DNA from: Chitinophagaceae bacterium IBVUCB2
Lineage (GTDB): Bacteria; Bacteroidota; Bacteroidia; Chitinophagales; Chitinophagaceae
Assembly: GCA_002127295.1 (NCBI GenBank)
Contig: NFUV01000002.1
Location: 992,001 to 1,056,000, forward strand
DNA length: 64,000 nt
Direction of reading: 5' to 3'
This document shows positions 1-7,769 of the stretch, in pieces (within the stretch, counting starts at the first letter, position 1; each line of letters starts with the position of its first letter). Both the position numbers and the translations under genes were made by a program. A model generated the notes under the pieces. It did not search any database. It had not been told where the DNA came from and saw nothing but the letters and a program-made list of their open reading frames with translations.

Positions 1-34
1 GAAAAGGTTAGAAAAGGGAATTTTAAAAGTATGT

Positions 35-88
35 TACATTCCAGTTCGGGGCATTAAATACCCCGATTAGCACTGAATGGGGAATGTA
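35..88 (+). other. Nested inverted repeats upstream of the cyclase gene
   Basis: An outer 8-bp arm pair (TACATTCC at 35-42 with GGAATGTA at 81-88) encloses an inner 6-bp pair (TCGGGG at 46-51 with CCCCGA at 61-66). If transcribed, it would fold into a stacked hairpin about 100 nt before the cyclase start at 191. No T-tract follows, so it is not an obvious terminator. It could be a leader structure or the end of an upstream unit outside the window. The function is unknown. Confidence 0.35.
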
Positions 89-190
89 TAATAACTTATC
101 ACTATACTAAACAAGTAAAAGGTGGCACGTTTTAAGCATCTAAAGGTCTACTTAATACCGCCTTACCATTAATTTCGAGAGCTCAATCAA

Positions 191-1339
191 ATGAATACTA
201 AGGAAAAGCAACTAACGCTGAAAAAAAGCGGTAAGCCTAATTTTATGACACTTACTGATATTTTCAGCAAAAATTCTATCCTTAAAAGATATTATTTCAA
301 AACGCTGGCTGTTATTGGAATTATATGGACATTCTTTGACTATTCAAGATTTCTTACTCTTTCTTTCACCGAAAAAACTGAGCAATATCCCTATACAGAA
401 CCAGGGCAAAGTCTTTTCATTCTCCGTTTAGTCCTGGGGCTTATTGCTTACTCTGCAATGGCCTATATGCTGATCTTCCCGTTGAAGAACAGATTTAGAA
501 AATATCCACTCTGGCTTAGCTTTATTTTCAAAACATTAATTCTATGTGTTCTCACTGCATTGTTTGCAATCATTAATTTTTATATCATTTATATTTTTGT
601 ATACTCCATTAACCCTATTGCGGCTACCCGAACCTTGTACTATTATGCCATACAAACTCCATGGCTGTTGAATTATGTCGAATCAAGGCTACTATTATAT
701 ATTATTACCTTATTAATACTGGAGATCAATGAAAAGTATTCACCCGGAGTGTTCACTGATATTTTTATTGGAAAATATTTAAAGCCGAAAGAAGAAAAAA
801 GAATCATTCTTTTCATTGATTTAAAAGATTCGACACCCACTGCAGAGAAATTAGGCCATAAAAAATACTTCTTTTATATCCGTGACTTTATTCATCATAT
901 TTCTCTTGCTTTACTTGAATACGATGGATTGATCTATCAATATGTTGGAGATGAAATTGTAGTATCCTGGTTATCTACTGCTGGAAATAAAAATAAATGT
1001 ATACAATCTGTTATAAGAGCTCGTCGTATTATACAGAGAGAAAGTAACTATTACCGGCGGGAGTATGGCATTGTACCTGAATATCGAATTGGTGTGCACC
1101 TGGGTATGGTGATGGTTGGAGAAATCGGCATCGTTAAAAAAGATCTCACCATGAGCGGCGATGCGATGAATACTACCGCACGGATCAGAACAATGACCGG
1201 GGAACTGAATCAAAAGTTTATAGGTTCAGCAGATTTTGTAAAAAATGCCGGTTTAGAAGCCTGGCAGGTGGAGAGCCTTGGGAGTATCGACTTAAAAGGA
1301 AAAGAATTACCTATGGAATTGTTTGCCATAAAAATATAA
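191..1339 (+). CDS. Membrane-anchored class III adenylate/guanylate cyclase
   Basis: Predicted to make a cyclic nucleotide from ATP or GTP. The N-terminal half holds about four hydrophobic segments (roughly residues 36-56, 74-97, 106-138 and 162-180) with no recognised sensor domain. The C-terminal part (about 203-382) is a class III cyclase catalytic domain. The two expected metal-binding aspartates lie in IILFIDLKDST (D210) and QYVGDEIVVSW (D254), and GVHLGMVMVGEIG matches the conserved glycine-rich core. The layout resembles Bacteroidota cyclases with four to six helices in place of HAMP or CHASE domains. The ATG at 191 is the first in frame after a purine-rich stretch. The gene stands alone, with a convergent lipoprotein gene behind it. 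Substrate choice (ATP or GTP) and the signal sensed cannot be read from the sequence. Confidence 0.85.
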   Translation: MNTKEKQLTLKKSGKPNFMTLTDIFSKNSILKRYYFKTLAVIGIIWTFFDYSRFLTLSFTEKTEQYPYTEPGQSLFILRLVLGLIAYSAMAYMLIFPLKNRFRKYPLWLSFIFKTLILCVLTALFAIINFYIIYIFVYSINPIAATRTLYYYAIQTPWLLNYVESRLLLYIITLLILEINEKYSPGVFTDIFIGKYLKPKEEKRIILFIDLKDSTPTAEKLGHKKYFFYIRDFIHHISLALLEYDGLIYQYVGDEIVVSWLSTAGNKNKCIQSVIRARRIIQRESNYYRREYGIVPEYRIGVHLGMVMVGEIGIVKKDLTMSGDAMNTTARIRTMTGELNQKFIGSADFVKNAGLEAWQVESLGSIDLKGKELPMELFAIKI

Positions 1340-1397
1340 TAGGATAAAACCTTTCCAAAGATTTGTGCCCCATTGATCTTTGTTTTACAATTTTAAA

Positions 1398-2057
1398 CTA
1401 CATAGCTTTTAGTGTGGGTGTTTTTTGATTGGCGAGTACTTTGTTTTTAATCATGTCTTTTACAATCATCTGTCCGTATCCATGACTCAGGCTTTCTGTG
1501 GATGCCGGTTCAAAGGATTGGCTTTGCGCTGAATAAAGCAGTGAGTTGGATACGAGATCATAGAAATTACTTTCCCAAAAATACCGGGTATCTGTAACGT
1601 AATAACCAGGGGAATATATCCGCTCATTAATAGTTTGATAATAACCATAAAAGCTATTGTGATGAACATAGTAAGGAGAATTGGTTATTCTCCCGGGGAC
1701 ATAATACTTTTCCTTTTGCTTATCAAGTAATGTTACAGTCACCACCGCATCAACACCTGAATTCCTGAGTTTAGCGATGGCTTCTTTTTCACTTAGACCT
1801 TCGAAAGCTTTGGGGTTGTATTCTTCACAGGAGCATACGGCATCATAGCCCAGTTCTTTGAGATCCCCAACCATATGCTGCTCCATTTTTTCACGAACGG
1901 TCCGGTCTGCATCACGAATCAGGCCCAGCACAACAATTTTGCTATATTTTTTTGCTGTTACATCAGGTGCTTTCCATGAACTGGTGATGCGGGATGTAGG
2001 TCCACAACTCCAAAACAAGAGGAGGGAAATGGCAACTAGTTTAATAATGTGTTTCAT
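1398..2057 (-). CDS. Putative lipoprotein of unknown function
   Basis: A 219-residue protein with a signal peptide ending in a lipobox (LLLFWSC, cysteine near residue 18), so probably lipidated and envelope-located. After the anchor comes SSWKAPDV, then an alpha/beta-looking region with VVLGLIRDADRTVREKMEQ and AIAKLRNSGVDAVVTVTLLD. This resembles the DUF4136-like lipoproteins of Bacteroidota, which carry an N-terminal S-W motif and a Rossmann-like core. The C-terminal half is rich in Tyr, Ser and Asn. It is transcribed toward the cyclase gene, with the next stress gene upstream on the same strand after 29 bp, so the two may be co-transcribed. No enzymatic motif is visible. Confidence 0.7.
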   Translation of the reverse strand: MKHIIKLVAISLLLFWSCGPTSRITSSWKAPDVTAKKYSKIVVLGLIRDADRTVREKMEQHMVGDLKELGYDAVCSCEEYNPKAFEGLSEKEAIAKLRNSGVDAVVTVTLLDKQKEKYYVPGRITNSPYYVHHNSFYGYYQTINERIYSPGYYVTDTRYFWESNFYDLVSNSLLYSAQSQSFEPASTESLSHGYGQMIVKDMIKNKVLANQKTPTLKAM

Positions 2058-2086
2058 GTTTTTCGTTTTATGACTTACTTAATTTC

Positions 2087-2932
2087 TTAAAGAGGCAGTG
2101 CCAGTAATGGAATACTGGTGTGATACGACATTTTCTTTGTCATACTCCGGTTGAAAATGCTTTTTAAGAATGTCCGCTTATGCGTTAGCATAGCCACTAT
2201 ATCGATATTGTTCTTTGCAATATATTTTTCAATTGTTTTTTCGAATTTATTACCATCCAGGTGAATAAAACTGACTTGAATATTTTTATGTAAGGATTGT
2301 AATTTTTTAGCATATGCATTGCCAACTCTTTCCGCAGCTAAATAATCAGTTGCTTTTGCCGTGCCTTCTTTTGTAAATTTTGTAATGTGTATTTCCGCAT
2401 TGAATAATTCGGCCAGCTCAAATACCGGGTTTACAGCTAGGTTATTACCTTCCGCAAAATTGTTTATAGCCAACAGGAATTTTGCGGGCGGGGTCCAATT
2501 ACTTAATAATGGCACAGCAAGTATCGGAATTGTTGTATTACCAATGGCCGCAGCTGTTTTACTGCCCATTATTTTTTCTTGTATCCCGGCATTTCCCAGC
2601 GTTCCCATTATAATTAAATCCGCTTTGTTCACTTTGGCAGCATGAATTATTGTATTGCTTATGTCGCCTTCGTATAGTTTTATTTGAACTTTGACAGATT
2701 CAACACTCTCTATACTTTTTTTAAGGAGTGCAAGTTTTCCCTTAGCTTCCATAATCACTCCCCGATTGTATTCTTTTTTCAAAGCAAGGTTGTCTTTAAA
2801 AGTTAACTCCAGCAGATCACATGCATGTACCACTATGAGTGTTGCTTTTGCTTTTTTTGCAATTTGCACAGCTGTATTGAGTGCTTTGTCGGCATTGGGC
2901 GAAAAATCTGTAGGAACTACTATTCTTTTCAT
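2087..2932 (-). CDS. Tandem-domain universal stress protein
   Basis: A cytoplasmic UspA-superfamily protein of 281 residues made of two Usp folds (about 1-145 and 150-281). Domain 1 begins MKRIVVPTDFSPNADKAL and carries the ATP-binding signature G-x2-G-x9-G-S at G110, G113, G123 and S124. Domain 2 has a degenerate version (MLTHKRTFLKSIFNRSMTKK), so only the first domain probably binds ATP. These proteins accumulate in stress or low-energy states. The gene is divergent from the phospholipase-D-like gene, and a second Usp gene lies 3.2 kb away. Together with Hsp20 and the PNPOx-like protein they form a stress island. The ATG follows a clear intergenic region. Confidence 0.9.
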   Translation of the reverse strand: MKRIVVPTDFSPNADKALNTAVQIAKKAKATLIVVHACDLLELTFKDNLALKKEYNRGVIMEAKGKLALLKKSIESVESVKVQIKLYEGDISNTIIHAAKVNKADLIIMGTLGNAGIQEKIMGSKTAAAIGNTTIPILAVPLLSNWTPPAKFLLAINNFAEGNNLAVNPVFELAELFNAEIHITKFTKEGTAKATDYLAAERVGNAYAKKLQSLHKNIQVSFIHLDGNKFEKTIEKYIAKNNIDIVAMLTHKRTFLKSIFNRSMTKKMSYHTSIPLLALPL

Positions 2933-3082
2933 ATAATTTAAATAAGAGAAGGTAAAAGTAGTGTTGCCGGCAGATGCGGGTACTGATAATAGTCAGGGAT
3001 AAGATTGATTCTGATTATTAACCCTATTAGGAGTATCTTCTAATTTGGTTTAAACGTTGTGCCTGTCCACGAATGAGTATAT

Positions 3083-4228
3083 ATGAGCCTGAATAATATT
3101 AAATTAATAGCCGGAGGCAAAGAATATTTTGACCTTCTTATTGAGCTGATTAGCCAGGCAACTGAAAGCATTCACCTACAAACCTATATTTACGATGATG
3201 ATGAAACAGGCAGTTTGGTTGGAAACGCCTTGAAAGCAGCAGCTCAAAGGAAAGTAGCTGTTTATTTACTGGCTGATGGATATGCTTCCAAAGTGATGTC
3301 AAGGAGGTTTATAGATGAGTTAAAAGAAGCCGGGGTTCAGGTAAGGTTGTTTGAACCTCTTCTTAAAAGCAAATATTTTTATTTCGGAAGAAGGATGCAC
3401 CAGAAAGTTTTTGTGGTTGATGCAAAATTTTCTTTAGTGGGGGGTATCAATATCACTAACCGGTATAATGATATGCCGGGTAGCAAAGCATGGTTTGATT
3501 TTGCTGTGTATGCAGAGGGGGAAATTTCCCGGGATCTTTGTGTGTTATGCTGGAAGACCTGGTATGGGTTTCCGTCAAAAATGGGTATAACACCTTGTGA
3601 AGAGAAGCCAGTATTGGTTGATCTAAAAAAAGGGGAAATAGCAGCTGTAAAAATGAGGCGAAATGATTGGGTTCGTAAGAAAAACGAAATTTCCGAAAGT
3701 TTTTTTAACATGTTCAGGAATGCAGGATCGCATATCACTATTGTGTGCAGTTATTTTTTACCCGGAACTGCGATTCGGAGTTTACTAAGCAAAGCAGCAA
3801 GCAGGGGCGTAAAAATAAGAGTGGTTACTGCCGGGCCATCTGATGTAATGTTGGCCAAATATGCTGAACGCTGGTTGTATGATTGGTTGCTAAGGAATAA
3901 CATTGAACTTTATGAGTACCAGCCAGCTGTTTTGCATGCAAAGATGGCAATTTGCGATAGTGAGTGGTTTACCATTGGTTCTTTCAATATTAATAATGTA
4001 AGTGCTTATGCAAGTATTGAGTTGAACCTGGATATTTACCACCCGGGAGTTGCTGTAAAAACTGAAGAGTTGCTGGAGAATATTATTAAGAATGATTGTG
4101 TGCCAATCACTTTCAAATACCATGCACAATCAAAAAATATTTTTAAGCAGTTTATACGCTGGTTCTCGTATCAATTTATACGTACAGTGTTTTACCTGCT
4201 AACTTTTTACTACAAGCAAAGACGCTAA
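3083..4228 (+). CDS. Phospholipase D-like / cardiolipin synthase family protein
   Basis: A two-HKD-motif PLD-superfamily enzyme of 381 residues. Motif 1 is HQKVFVVDAKFSLVGG (H106, K108, D113) and motif 2 is HAKMAICDSEWFTIGSFN (H285, K287, D292). Both have the intact catalytic H-x-K-x4-D. The order and spacing fit bacterial cardiolipin synthases of the ClsB/YbhO type, which lack the N-terminal membrane helices of ClsA. The C-terminal about 30 residues are hydrophobic and basic (FIRWFSYQFIRTVFYLLTFYYKQRR is the tail region) and may seat the enzyme on the membrane. Likely reaction: phosphatidyl transfer to phosphatidylglycerol, or a related phosphodiester exchange. The setting among stress genes suggests membrane remodelling under stress, which is inference. 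Confidence 0.82.
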   Translation: MSLNNIKLIAGGKEYFDLLIELISQATESIHLQTYIYDDDETGSLVGNALKAAAQRKVAVYLLADGYASKVMSRRFIDELKEAGVQVRLFEPLLKSKYFYFGRRMHQKVFVVDAKFSLVGGINITNRYNDMPGSKAWFDFAVYAEGEISRDLCVLCWKTWYGFPSKMGITPCEEKPVLVDLKKGEIAAVKMRRNDWVRKKNEISESFFNMFRNAGSHITIVCSYFLPGTAIRSLLSKAASRGVKIRVVTAGPSDVMLAKYAERWLYDWLLRNNIELYEYQPAVLHAKMAICDSEWFTIGSFNINNVSAYASIELNLDIYHPGVAVKTEELLENIIKNDCVPITFKYHAQSKNIFKQFIRWFSYQFIRTVFYLLTFYYKQRR

Positions 4229-4292
4229 CCTATACTACCGTATTTTACTCTTTTTTACTGACGAATATCATCCTTCTAACTGACGAGAGTCC

Positions 4293-4324
4293 TTTGTAAA
4301 CACTTGTTAACAATGATACATTTG
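4293..4324 (+). promoter_or_regulatory. Consensus Bacteroidota promoter of the hsp20 gene
   Basis: TTTG at 4293-4296 and TACATTTG at 4317-4324, separated by 20 bp, match the Bacteroidota vegetative promoter TTTG-N19/20-TAnnTTTG. Transcription would begin near 4330, giving a leader of about 43 nt. Confidence 0.7.
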
Positions 4325-4360
4325 ACAGGCAGAAAACAATTTTAATCTTTTTTTAAAAAA

Positions 4361-4366
4361 AGGAGG
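4361..4366 (+). promoter_or_regulatory. Strong Shine-Dalgarno site of hsp20
   Basis: AGGAGG lies 6 nt before the ATG at 4373. Bacteroidota genes seldom carry such a site, and most genes in this window have none. It supports this start and suggests very efficient translation. Confidence 0.7.
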
Positions 4367-4372
4367 ATTGAT

Positions 4373-4816
4373 ATGGGAACACAAACATTAATTAAACAGC
4401 CGGAAAGAGTTTCATCAGGATTTGATGATTTTTTCAAACCATGGAACGATTTGTTTGGCAATGGTGGATTTTTGGGAAAGACCATGAATCTGCCTGCTGT
4501 TAACATTACAGAAGCAAAGGGGGATTTCCTCATTTCATTAGCCGTACCCGGAATGAAAAAGGATGATTTCAAGATCGATGTAATTGGTAACATGTTAACT
4601 ATTAGCAGCGAGAAGGAAGAAACTAAGGAGGAAAAGGAAAAAGTGTTTACAAGGAAAGAATATAATTATTCTTCATTTAGCCGCACATTTACATTGCCTG
4701 AAGAAATCAACAAAGAAAAAATTGAAGCAACTTATGACGATGGGGTTTTGAAAATCTCCTTGCCAGCAAAAGAAGAAGCAAAAAAGCTTCCTGGAAAGCA
4801 GATTGCTGTTAAATGA
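4373..4816 (+). CDS. Hsp20/alpha-crystallin small heat shock protein
   Basis: An ATP-independent holdase chaperone of 147 residues. The alpha-crystallin domain covers about residues 40-135 (VNITEAKGDFLISLAVPGMK, then the FSRTFTLPEEINKEKIEATY region with DDGVLKISLPAKEE), and an I-x-V tail motif (QIAVK) ends the protein, as expected for oligomer assembly. The Phe- and Pro-containing N-terminus (FDDFFKPWNDLFGNGGF) is the usual substrate-binding arm. The gene has a consensus promoter, a rare strong Shine-Dalgarno site and its own rho-independent terminator, so it is a monocistronic, highly expressible unit. No CIRCE-like inverted repeat is visible upstream. Confidence 0.95.
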   Translation: MGTQTLIKQPERVSSGFDDFFKPWNDLFGNGGFLGKTMNLPAVNITEAKGDFLISLAVPGMKKDDFKIDVIGNMLTISSEKEETKEEKEKVFTRKEYNYSSFSRTFTLPEEINKEKIEATYDDGVLKISLPAKEEAKKLPGKQIAVK

Positions 4817-4835
4817 GTTTCTTAAACGTTTGCTT

Positions 4836-4868
4836 AACGCCCCGTCATTTTTGAGGGGCGTTCTTTTT
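4836..4868 (+). terminator. Rho-independent terminator of hsp20
   Basis: AACGCCCC (4836-4843) pairs with GGGGCGTT (4855-4862) around an 11-nt loop and is followed by CTTTTT. It lies 20 bp behind the hsp20 stop codon. Confidence 0.85.
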
Positions 4869-4985
4869 AAGACTGAAATAAATTCTCAGCAGGCAAGTAT
4901 GTAAAAATAGTTGTTATAGAAAACGGTTATATTATAGTCAGCGGCTGGTAGCGAACGAAAAAATTTATGGCCTCTTATAAATCGT

Positions 4986-5273
4986 TCATTTAAAGAATTT
5001 ATTTAACCTTTCTTCAGCCCGGGTTGCAAATTTTTTTACCAGCAATGTAATGCCATAGGTAATTGCACTTTTAACTACGTTCTTGTTGTTTATGGTTGAT
5101 TCTATTTTAGTTTCAACTAGCTGATCCCAGGCTTCCTTTGCTAATGAAGAGGGTGTTGCAGCATCTTTTAATTCCTTCCAATTGACATGGATTTTTTTTT
5201 CCAGGTCAGCATGGCGCTGCTTTAATTCTTTTTTCTCCACCTTTAATTGGTGTATGCTTTTAATTTTCTTCAT
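4986..5273 (-). CDS. Small hypothetical protein coupled to a holin-like membrane protein
   Basis: A basic protein of about 95 residues. The frame stays open nine bases further to a TTG, but I chose the ATG at 5273, which begins MKKIKSIHQLKVEKKELKQR. The first half is a charged, probably coiled-coil helix (KVEKKELKQRHADLEKKI); the second has a mildly hydrophobic stretch (SAITYGITLLVKKFATRAEE). The gene overlaps the end of the upstream membrane-protein gene by 14 bp, which indicates translational coupling and a joint role. I do not recognise a named family. Confidence 0.65.
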   Translation of the reverse strand: MKKIKSIHQLKVEKKELKQRHADLEKKIHVNWKELKDAATPSSLAKEAWDQLVETKIESTINNKNVVKSAITYGITLLVKKFATRAEERLNKFFK

Positions 5274-5616
5274 CGTCGGCAAAAAATTGTTTAATTAATG
5301 CATTCATTATGGGCAAACGAATGATTTTTTCTCTGCAAGACCAGACAATCAAGCCTATCAGCAAATACAAAGCTGCTACTATCAGAAATCCTGCCCAGGT
5401 ATTACTCACCCATTCTCCCAATACTAATGAAAGTGCAATACCAGCGAATAAAAAAAAGAAAAAAAGAATAGCTGTCACTATAATAGCCGCCATGGCATTT
5501 GCCATTAATTTGGAGCTTTTTTCAGCCACACTTAGTTTGGCAGATTCAATACGGGTGTTAATGTAATCTTTTACATTGTCAGCCATTTCTTCTGCTTTGG
5601 TAAATATTTTTTCCAT
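5260..5616 (-). CDS. Phage holin-superfamily III-like (DUF1469) membrane protein
   Basis: A 118-residue protein with an amphipathic N-terminal helix (KAEEMADNVKDYINTRIESAKL), two close transmembrane segments (about 43-68 and 73-93) and a basic-to-acidic tail (REKIIRLP, DDEEN). This is the layout of the DUF1469/holin-superfamily III proteins common in free-living bacteria. Despite the family name there is no phage gene nearby and no reason to think it lyses cells. It sits third in a four-gene minus-strand unit after a Usp gene and a PNPOx-like gene and overlaps the next small gene. A role in envelope stress is plausible but inferred from the neighbours. Confidence 0.72.
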   Translation of the reverse strand: MEKIFTKAEEMADNVKDYINTRIESAKLSVAEKSSKLMANAMAAIIVTAILFFFFLFAGIALSLVLGEWVSNTWAGFLIVAALYLLIGLIVWSCREKIIRLPIMNALIKQFFADDEEN

Positions 5617-5635
5617 CTTTTTTTGGGTTTAATAA

Positions 5636-6091
5636 TTAATCATTTTCAAAACGCCCTGTTTTTTCAGTAATTATTATCCTGTATATAATGGGTTTTATAT
5701 TACCCGGAGAACGGGGGTGAACTCTTAGTTCTGAAATTTCAGGGGGAATAGCAGTTTCGCTAATTTTCATTTTTATCGTTCTGTCAACAAACAATTTCAT
5801 TGCGGCGTACCTGTCCCGTTCTTCTTGTAATTCCTGGTATTCGCCCCATACAATCACACTCTTCCAGTTGGTAAATGATTTCAGTTCATCCACTTGAAAA
5901 CATACAGCCGGATTTTTCCGCATCATCTGTATTTTTAAACCTGCAACTGAATGACAAATTATCGATTTGCCATCAAACACATAATTCACCGGCACTATAT
6001 ATGTTTTCTTTCCATCAGTACAACCAATACGACCAATAGTATTATTTTCTAACACCCCATCAATTTGTTCAGTGGATAATCTTCCAATCAT
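5636..6091 (-). CDS. Pyridoxamine 5'-phosphate oxidase-like flavin-binding protein
   Basis: A 151-residue split-barrel protein of the PNPOx-like/FMN-binding superfamily. It opens with MIGRLSTEQIDGVLENNTIG, followed by IVPVNYVFDGKSIICHSVAGLK and then VCFQVDELKSFTNWKSVIVW. This is the pattern of the Bacteroidota and actinobacterial proteins that bind FMN, F420 or heme and act in redox or stress responses. It is not a PdxH by length or motif. It lies between the second Usp gene and the holin-like gene, 19 bp from the latter, in one presumed operon. The cofactor and substrate cannot be decided from sequence. Confidence 0.82.
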   Translation of the reverse strand: MIGRLSTEQIDGVLENNTIGRIGCTDGKKTYIVPVNYVFDGKSIICHSVAGLKIQMMRKNPAVCFQVDELKSFTNWKSVIVWGEYQELQEERDRYAAMKLFVDRTIKMKISETAIPPEISELRVHPRSPGNIKPIIYRIIITEKTGRFEND

Positions 6092-6156
6092 AATATATTT
6101 TTAGATCAATTTAAATATAAAAAATTAGTTCTGATTTTAGCTTGTTGCCTAAATCC

Positions 6157-6996
6157 TTATTTATTGTGGGCAATAAACAATGGTAACTTTACTTCCTTCA
6201 TAAGGATATCAGCCATACTTTCACGGAACCACCTGCTAACAGCACCTCTTCTATAAGCACCCAATACAACCATGGTATGTTGCTGGTCTTTTTTCAGGTG
6301 AGCTACAATCTCGTCTTCGGCATAACCCTTTAGTAGGGTATATTTTGCTGCAGGATAATGTCTTTTCATGAATTCCTTCATCAATTTATTATCCGGCATA
6401 TGTAAAGATTTATTAAGCGGCTTCACTGATATGATCTCGGTTTCCAGGTGTTTTAACTGTGGCAATAGATAGCTGAACATTTTGATAGCATGTACGGAAG
6501 AAGGTTCTCCATCATATAGCAGCACTATTTTTTTTAAGGGTCTATATTTCCCGGACACTATTATTACAGGGCATTGCACATCACCTAAGAGGTCACGGAT
6601 GAACCGTGTAGGAATTTTTTCTTCATAATGGGTAAGTGTTTCTTTCGAATCTATTACCAGTAAGTCGGCATAAATACTTTCATGTTTCAATTCATGAATG
6701 GCTATTGAACGGTCATGATGAACAGTAAATTCTAATTTATTTTGCTGGCATCTTTTTTCAAAATCAGCAGCTGCAGCTACCCGGGTTGCTTTGTCTTTTT
6801 CCTCCATTTTTTTTAGCTTCTGCGGTGATAAACCGTCTTGGGTAAGCAATTCATATACTTTGTAACTGGTATAGGTTTGATCGTCCATAAAAACCCCGAC
6901 AATATGAGTCTTTGTTTGTGCAGCAAGATACATCCCATAGTCCCGGGTGCTCTCTGCATATTTCAGACCGTCAAATGCCAGTATAATCTTTTTCAT
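6157..6996 (-). CDS. Universal stress protein (two Usp domains)
   Basis: A 279-residue tandem Usp protein. The open frame extends upstream to 7053, but the ATG at 6996 gives the family-typical N-terminus MKKIILAFDGLKYAESTRDY, so I use it. Domain 1 (about 1-145) and domain 2 (about 150-279) both keep the alpha/beta Usp fold (IVLLYDGEPSSVHAIKMFSY starts the second). The glycine-rich ATP motif of domain 2 is partial (VVLGAYRRGAVSRWFRESMA). It heads the operon Usp - PNPOx - holin-like - small protein, and the two-component regulator gene ends 150 bp upstream. It may be under that regulator, which is inference. Confidence 0.87.
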   Translation of the reverse strand: MKKIILAFDGLKYAESTRDYGMYLAAQTKTHIVGVFMDDQTYTSYKVYELLTQDGLSPQKLKKMEEKDKATRVAAAADFEKRCQQNKLEFTVHHDRSIAIHELKHESIYADLLVIDSKETLTHYEEKIPTRFIRDLLGDVQCPVIIVSGKYRPLKKIVLLYDGEPSSVHAIKMFSYLLPQLKHLETEIISVKPLNKSLHMPDNKLMKEFMKRHYPAAKYTLLKGYAEDEIVAHLKKDQQHTMVVLGAYRRGAVSRWFRESMADILMKEVKLPLFIAHNK

Positions 6997-7146
6997 AAAA
7001 AACTTTTCGTTTTGAATATAGGTGTTCAATAACCGAAAATATTTGTTTTGCAAAGGGGAGACAATGATAAAGAGAAGGCGAGAATATGATTTATATCAGC
7101 AGGGGCAGGGCAGGTAAAATCTTTTGGTTTTTAGGTAAACGACGGG

Positions 7147-7767
7147 TTAGAGTAAATCATTCTCCACTGCAAACCTCACCAACAAGGCTGTATTATTTAC
7201 ATTCAGCTTGGTATGTAAATTTTTCCGGTGACTATCCACTGTGTCAATGCTAATGAACAGTTTTTCAGCAATCTGGGCATTTGTTAGTCCTTCTGCTATA
7301 TACAGTAGCACTTCTTTCTCTCTTTTAGTAAGTGGGGGAATAGCATTTTGCCGCTGCTCATCTGACTTGAGTGCCTGGCCAGCATCGAAACTTAGGTAAG
7401 TCTTTCCTTTTGCTGCCAGTTTAATAGCTTCAATAATTTGTTCTCTTCCGGCATTTTTTAGCAGGTAGCCACTGGCGCCATTTTCCATCATCTTACGAAT
7501 ATAAGTACCTTGGTTAAAAGTGCTTAAAGCCAGCACCATAATACCGGGGTAATTTTTTTTTATGGTTTTACAAAGATCAACTCCATTCATATCAGGAAGA
7601 CTGATATCCATTAATATTACATCAGCGGTGTGAGATAAAAAATATTCCAGGCAATTAGCACCGTTGCCGGCATAGCCAGCTATTTCAATATCACTCTCTT
7701 TTTGTAGCAGTGAATAAATACCCTCTATCACCACAGCATGATCATCAACCAGATATACTTTTATCAT
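7147..7767 (-). CDS. NarL/LuxR-family response regulator
   Basis: A 206-residue DNA-binding response regulator. The receiver domain (1-120) holds the acidic pair in YLVDDHAVV, the phospho-acceptor D54 in VILMDISLPDMNG and the conserved lysine in GYLLKNAG. A LuxR/GerE helix-turn-helix (about 143-203, LTKREKEVLLYIAEGLTNAQ then VDSHRKNLHTKL) ends the protein. The gene begins 2 bp after the kinase gene stop, so the pair is a classic operon. Expected role: activates or represses genes in response to its TPR kinase. Its target operon is unknown, though stress genes start just downstream on the same strand. Confidence 0.93.
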   Translation of the reverse strand: MIKVYLVDDHAVVIEGIYSLLQKESDIEIAGYAGNGANCLEYFLSHTADVILMDISLPDMNGVDLCKTIKKNYPGIMVLALSTFNQGTYIRKMMENGASGYLLKNAGREQIIEAIKLAAKGKTYLSFDAGQALKSDEQRQNAIPPLTKREKEVLLYIAEGLTNAQIAEKLFISIDTVDSHRKNLHTKLNVNNTALLVRFAVENDLL

Positions 7768-7769
7768 TT

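Noticed and set aside
5260-5616. Evidence of a prophage from the holin-like gene
   Set aside because: There are no integrase, capsid, tail or lysin genes around it, and DUF1469 proteins are common in non-phage settings.
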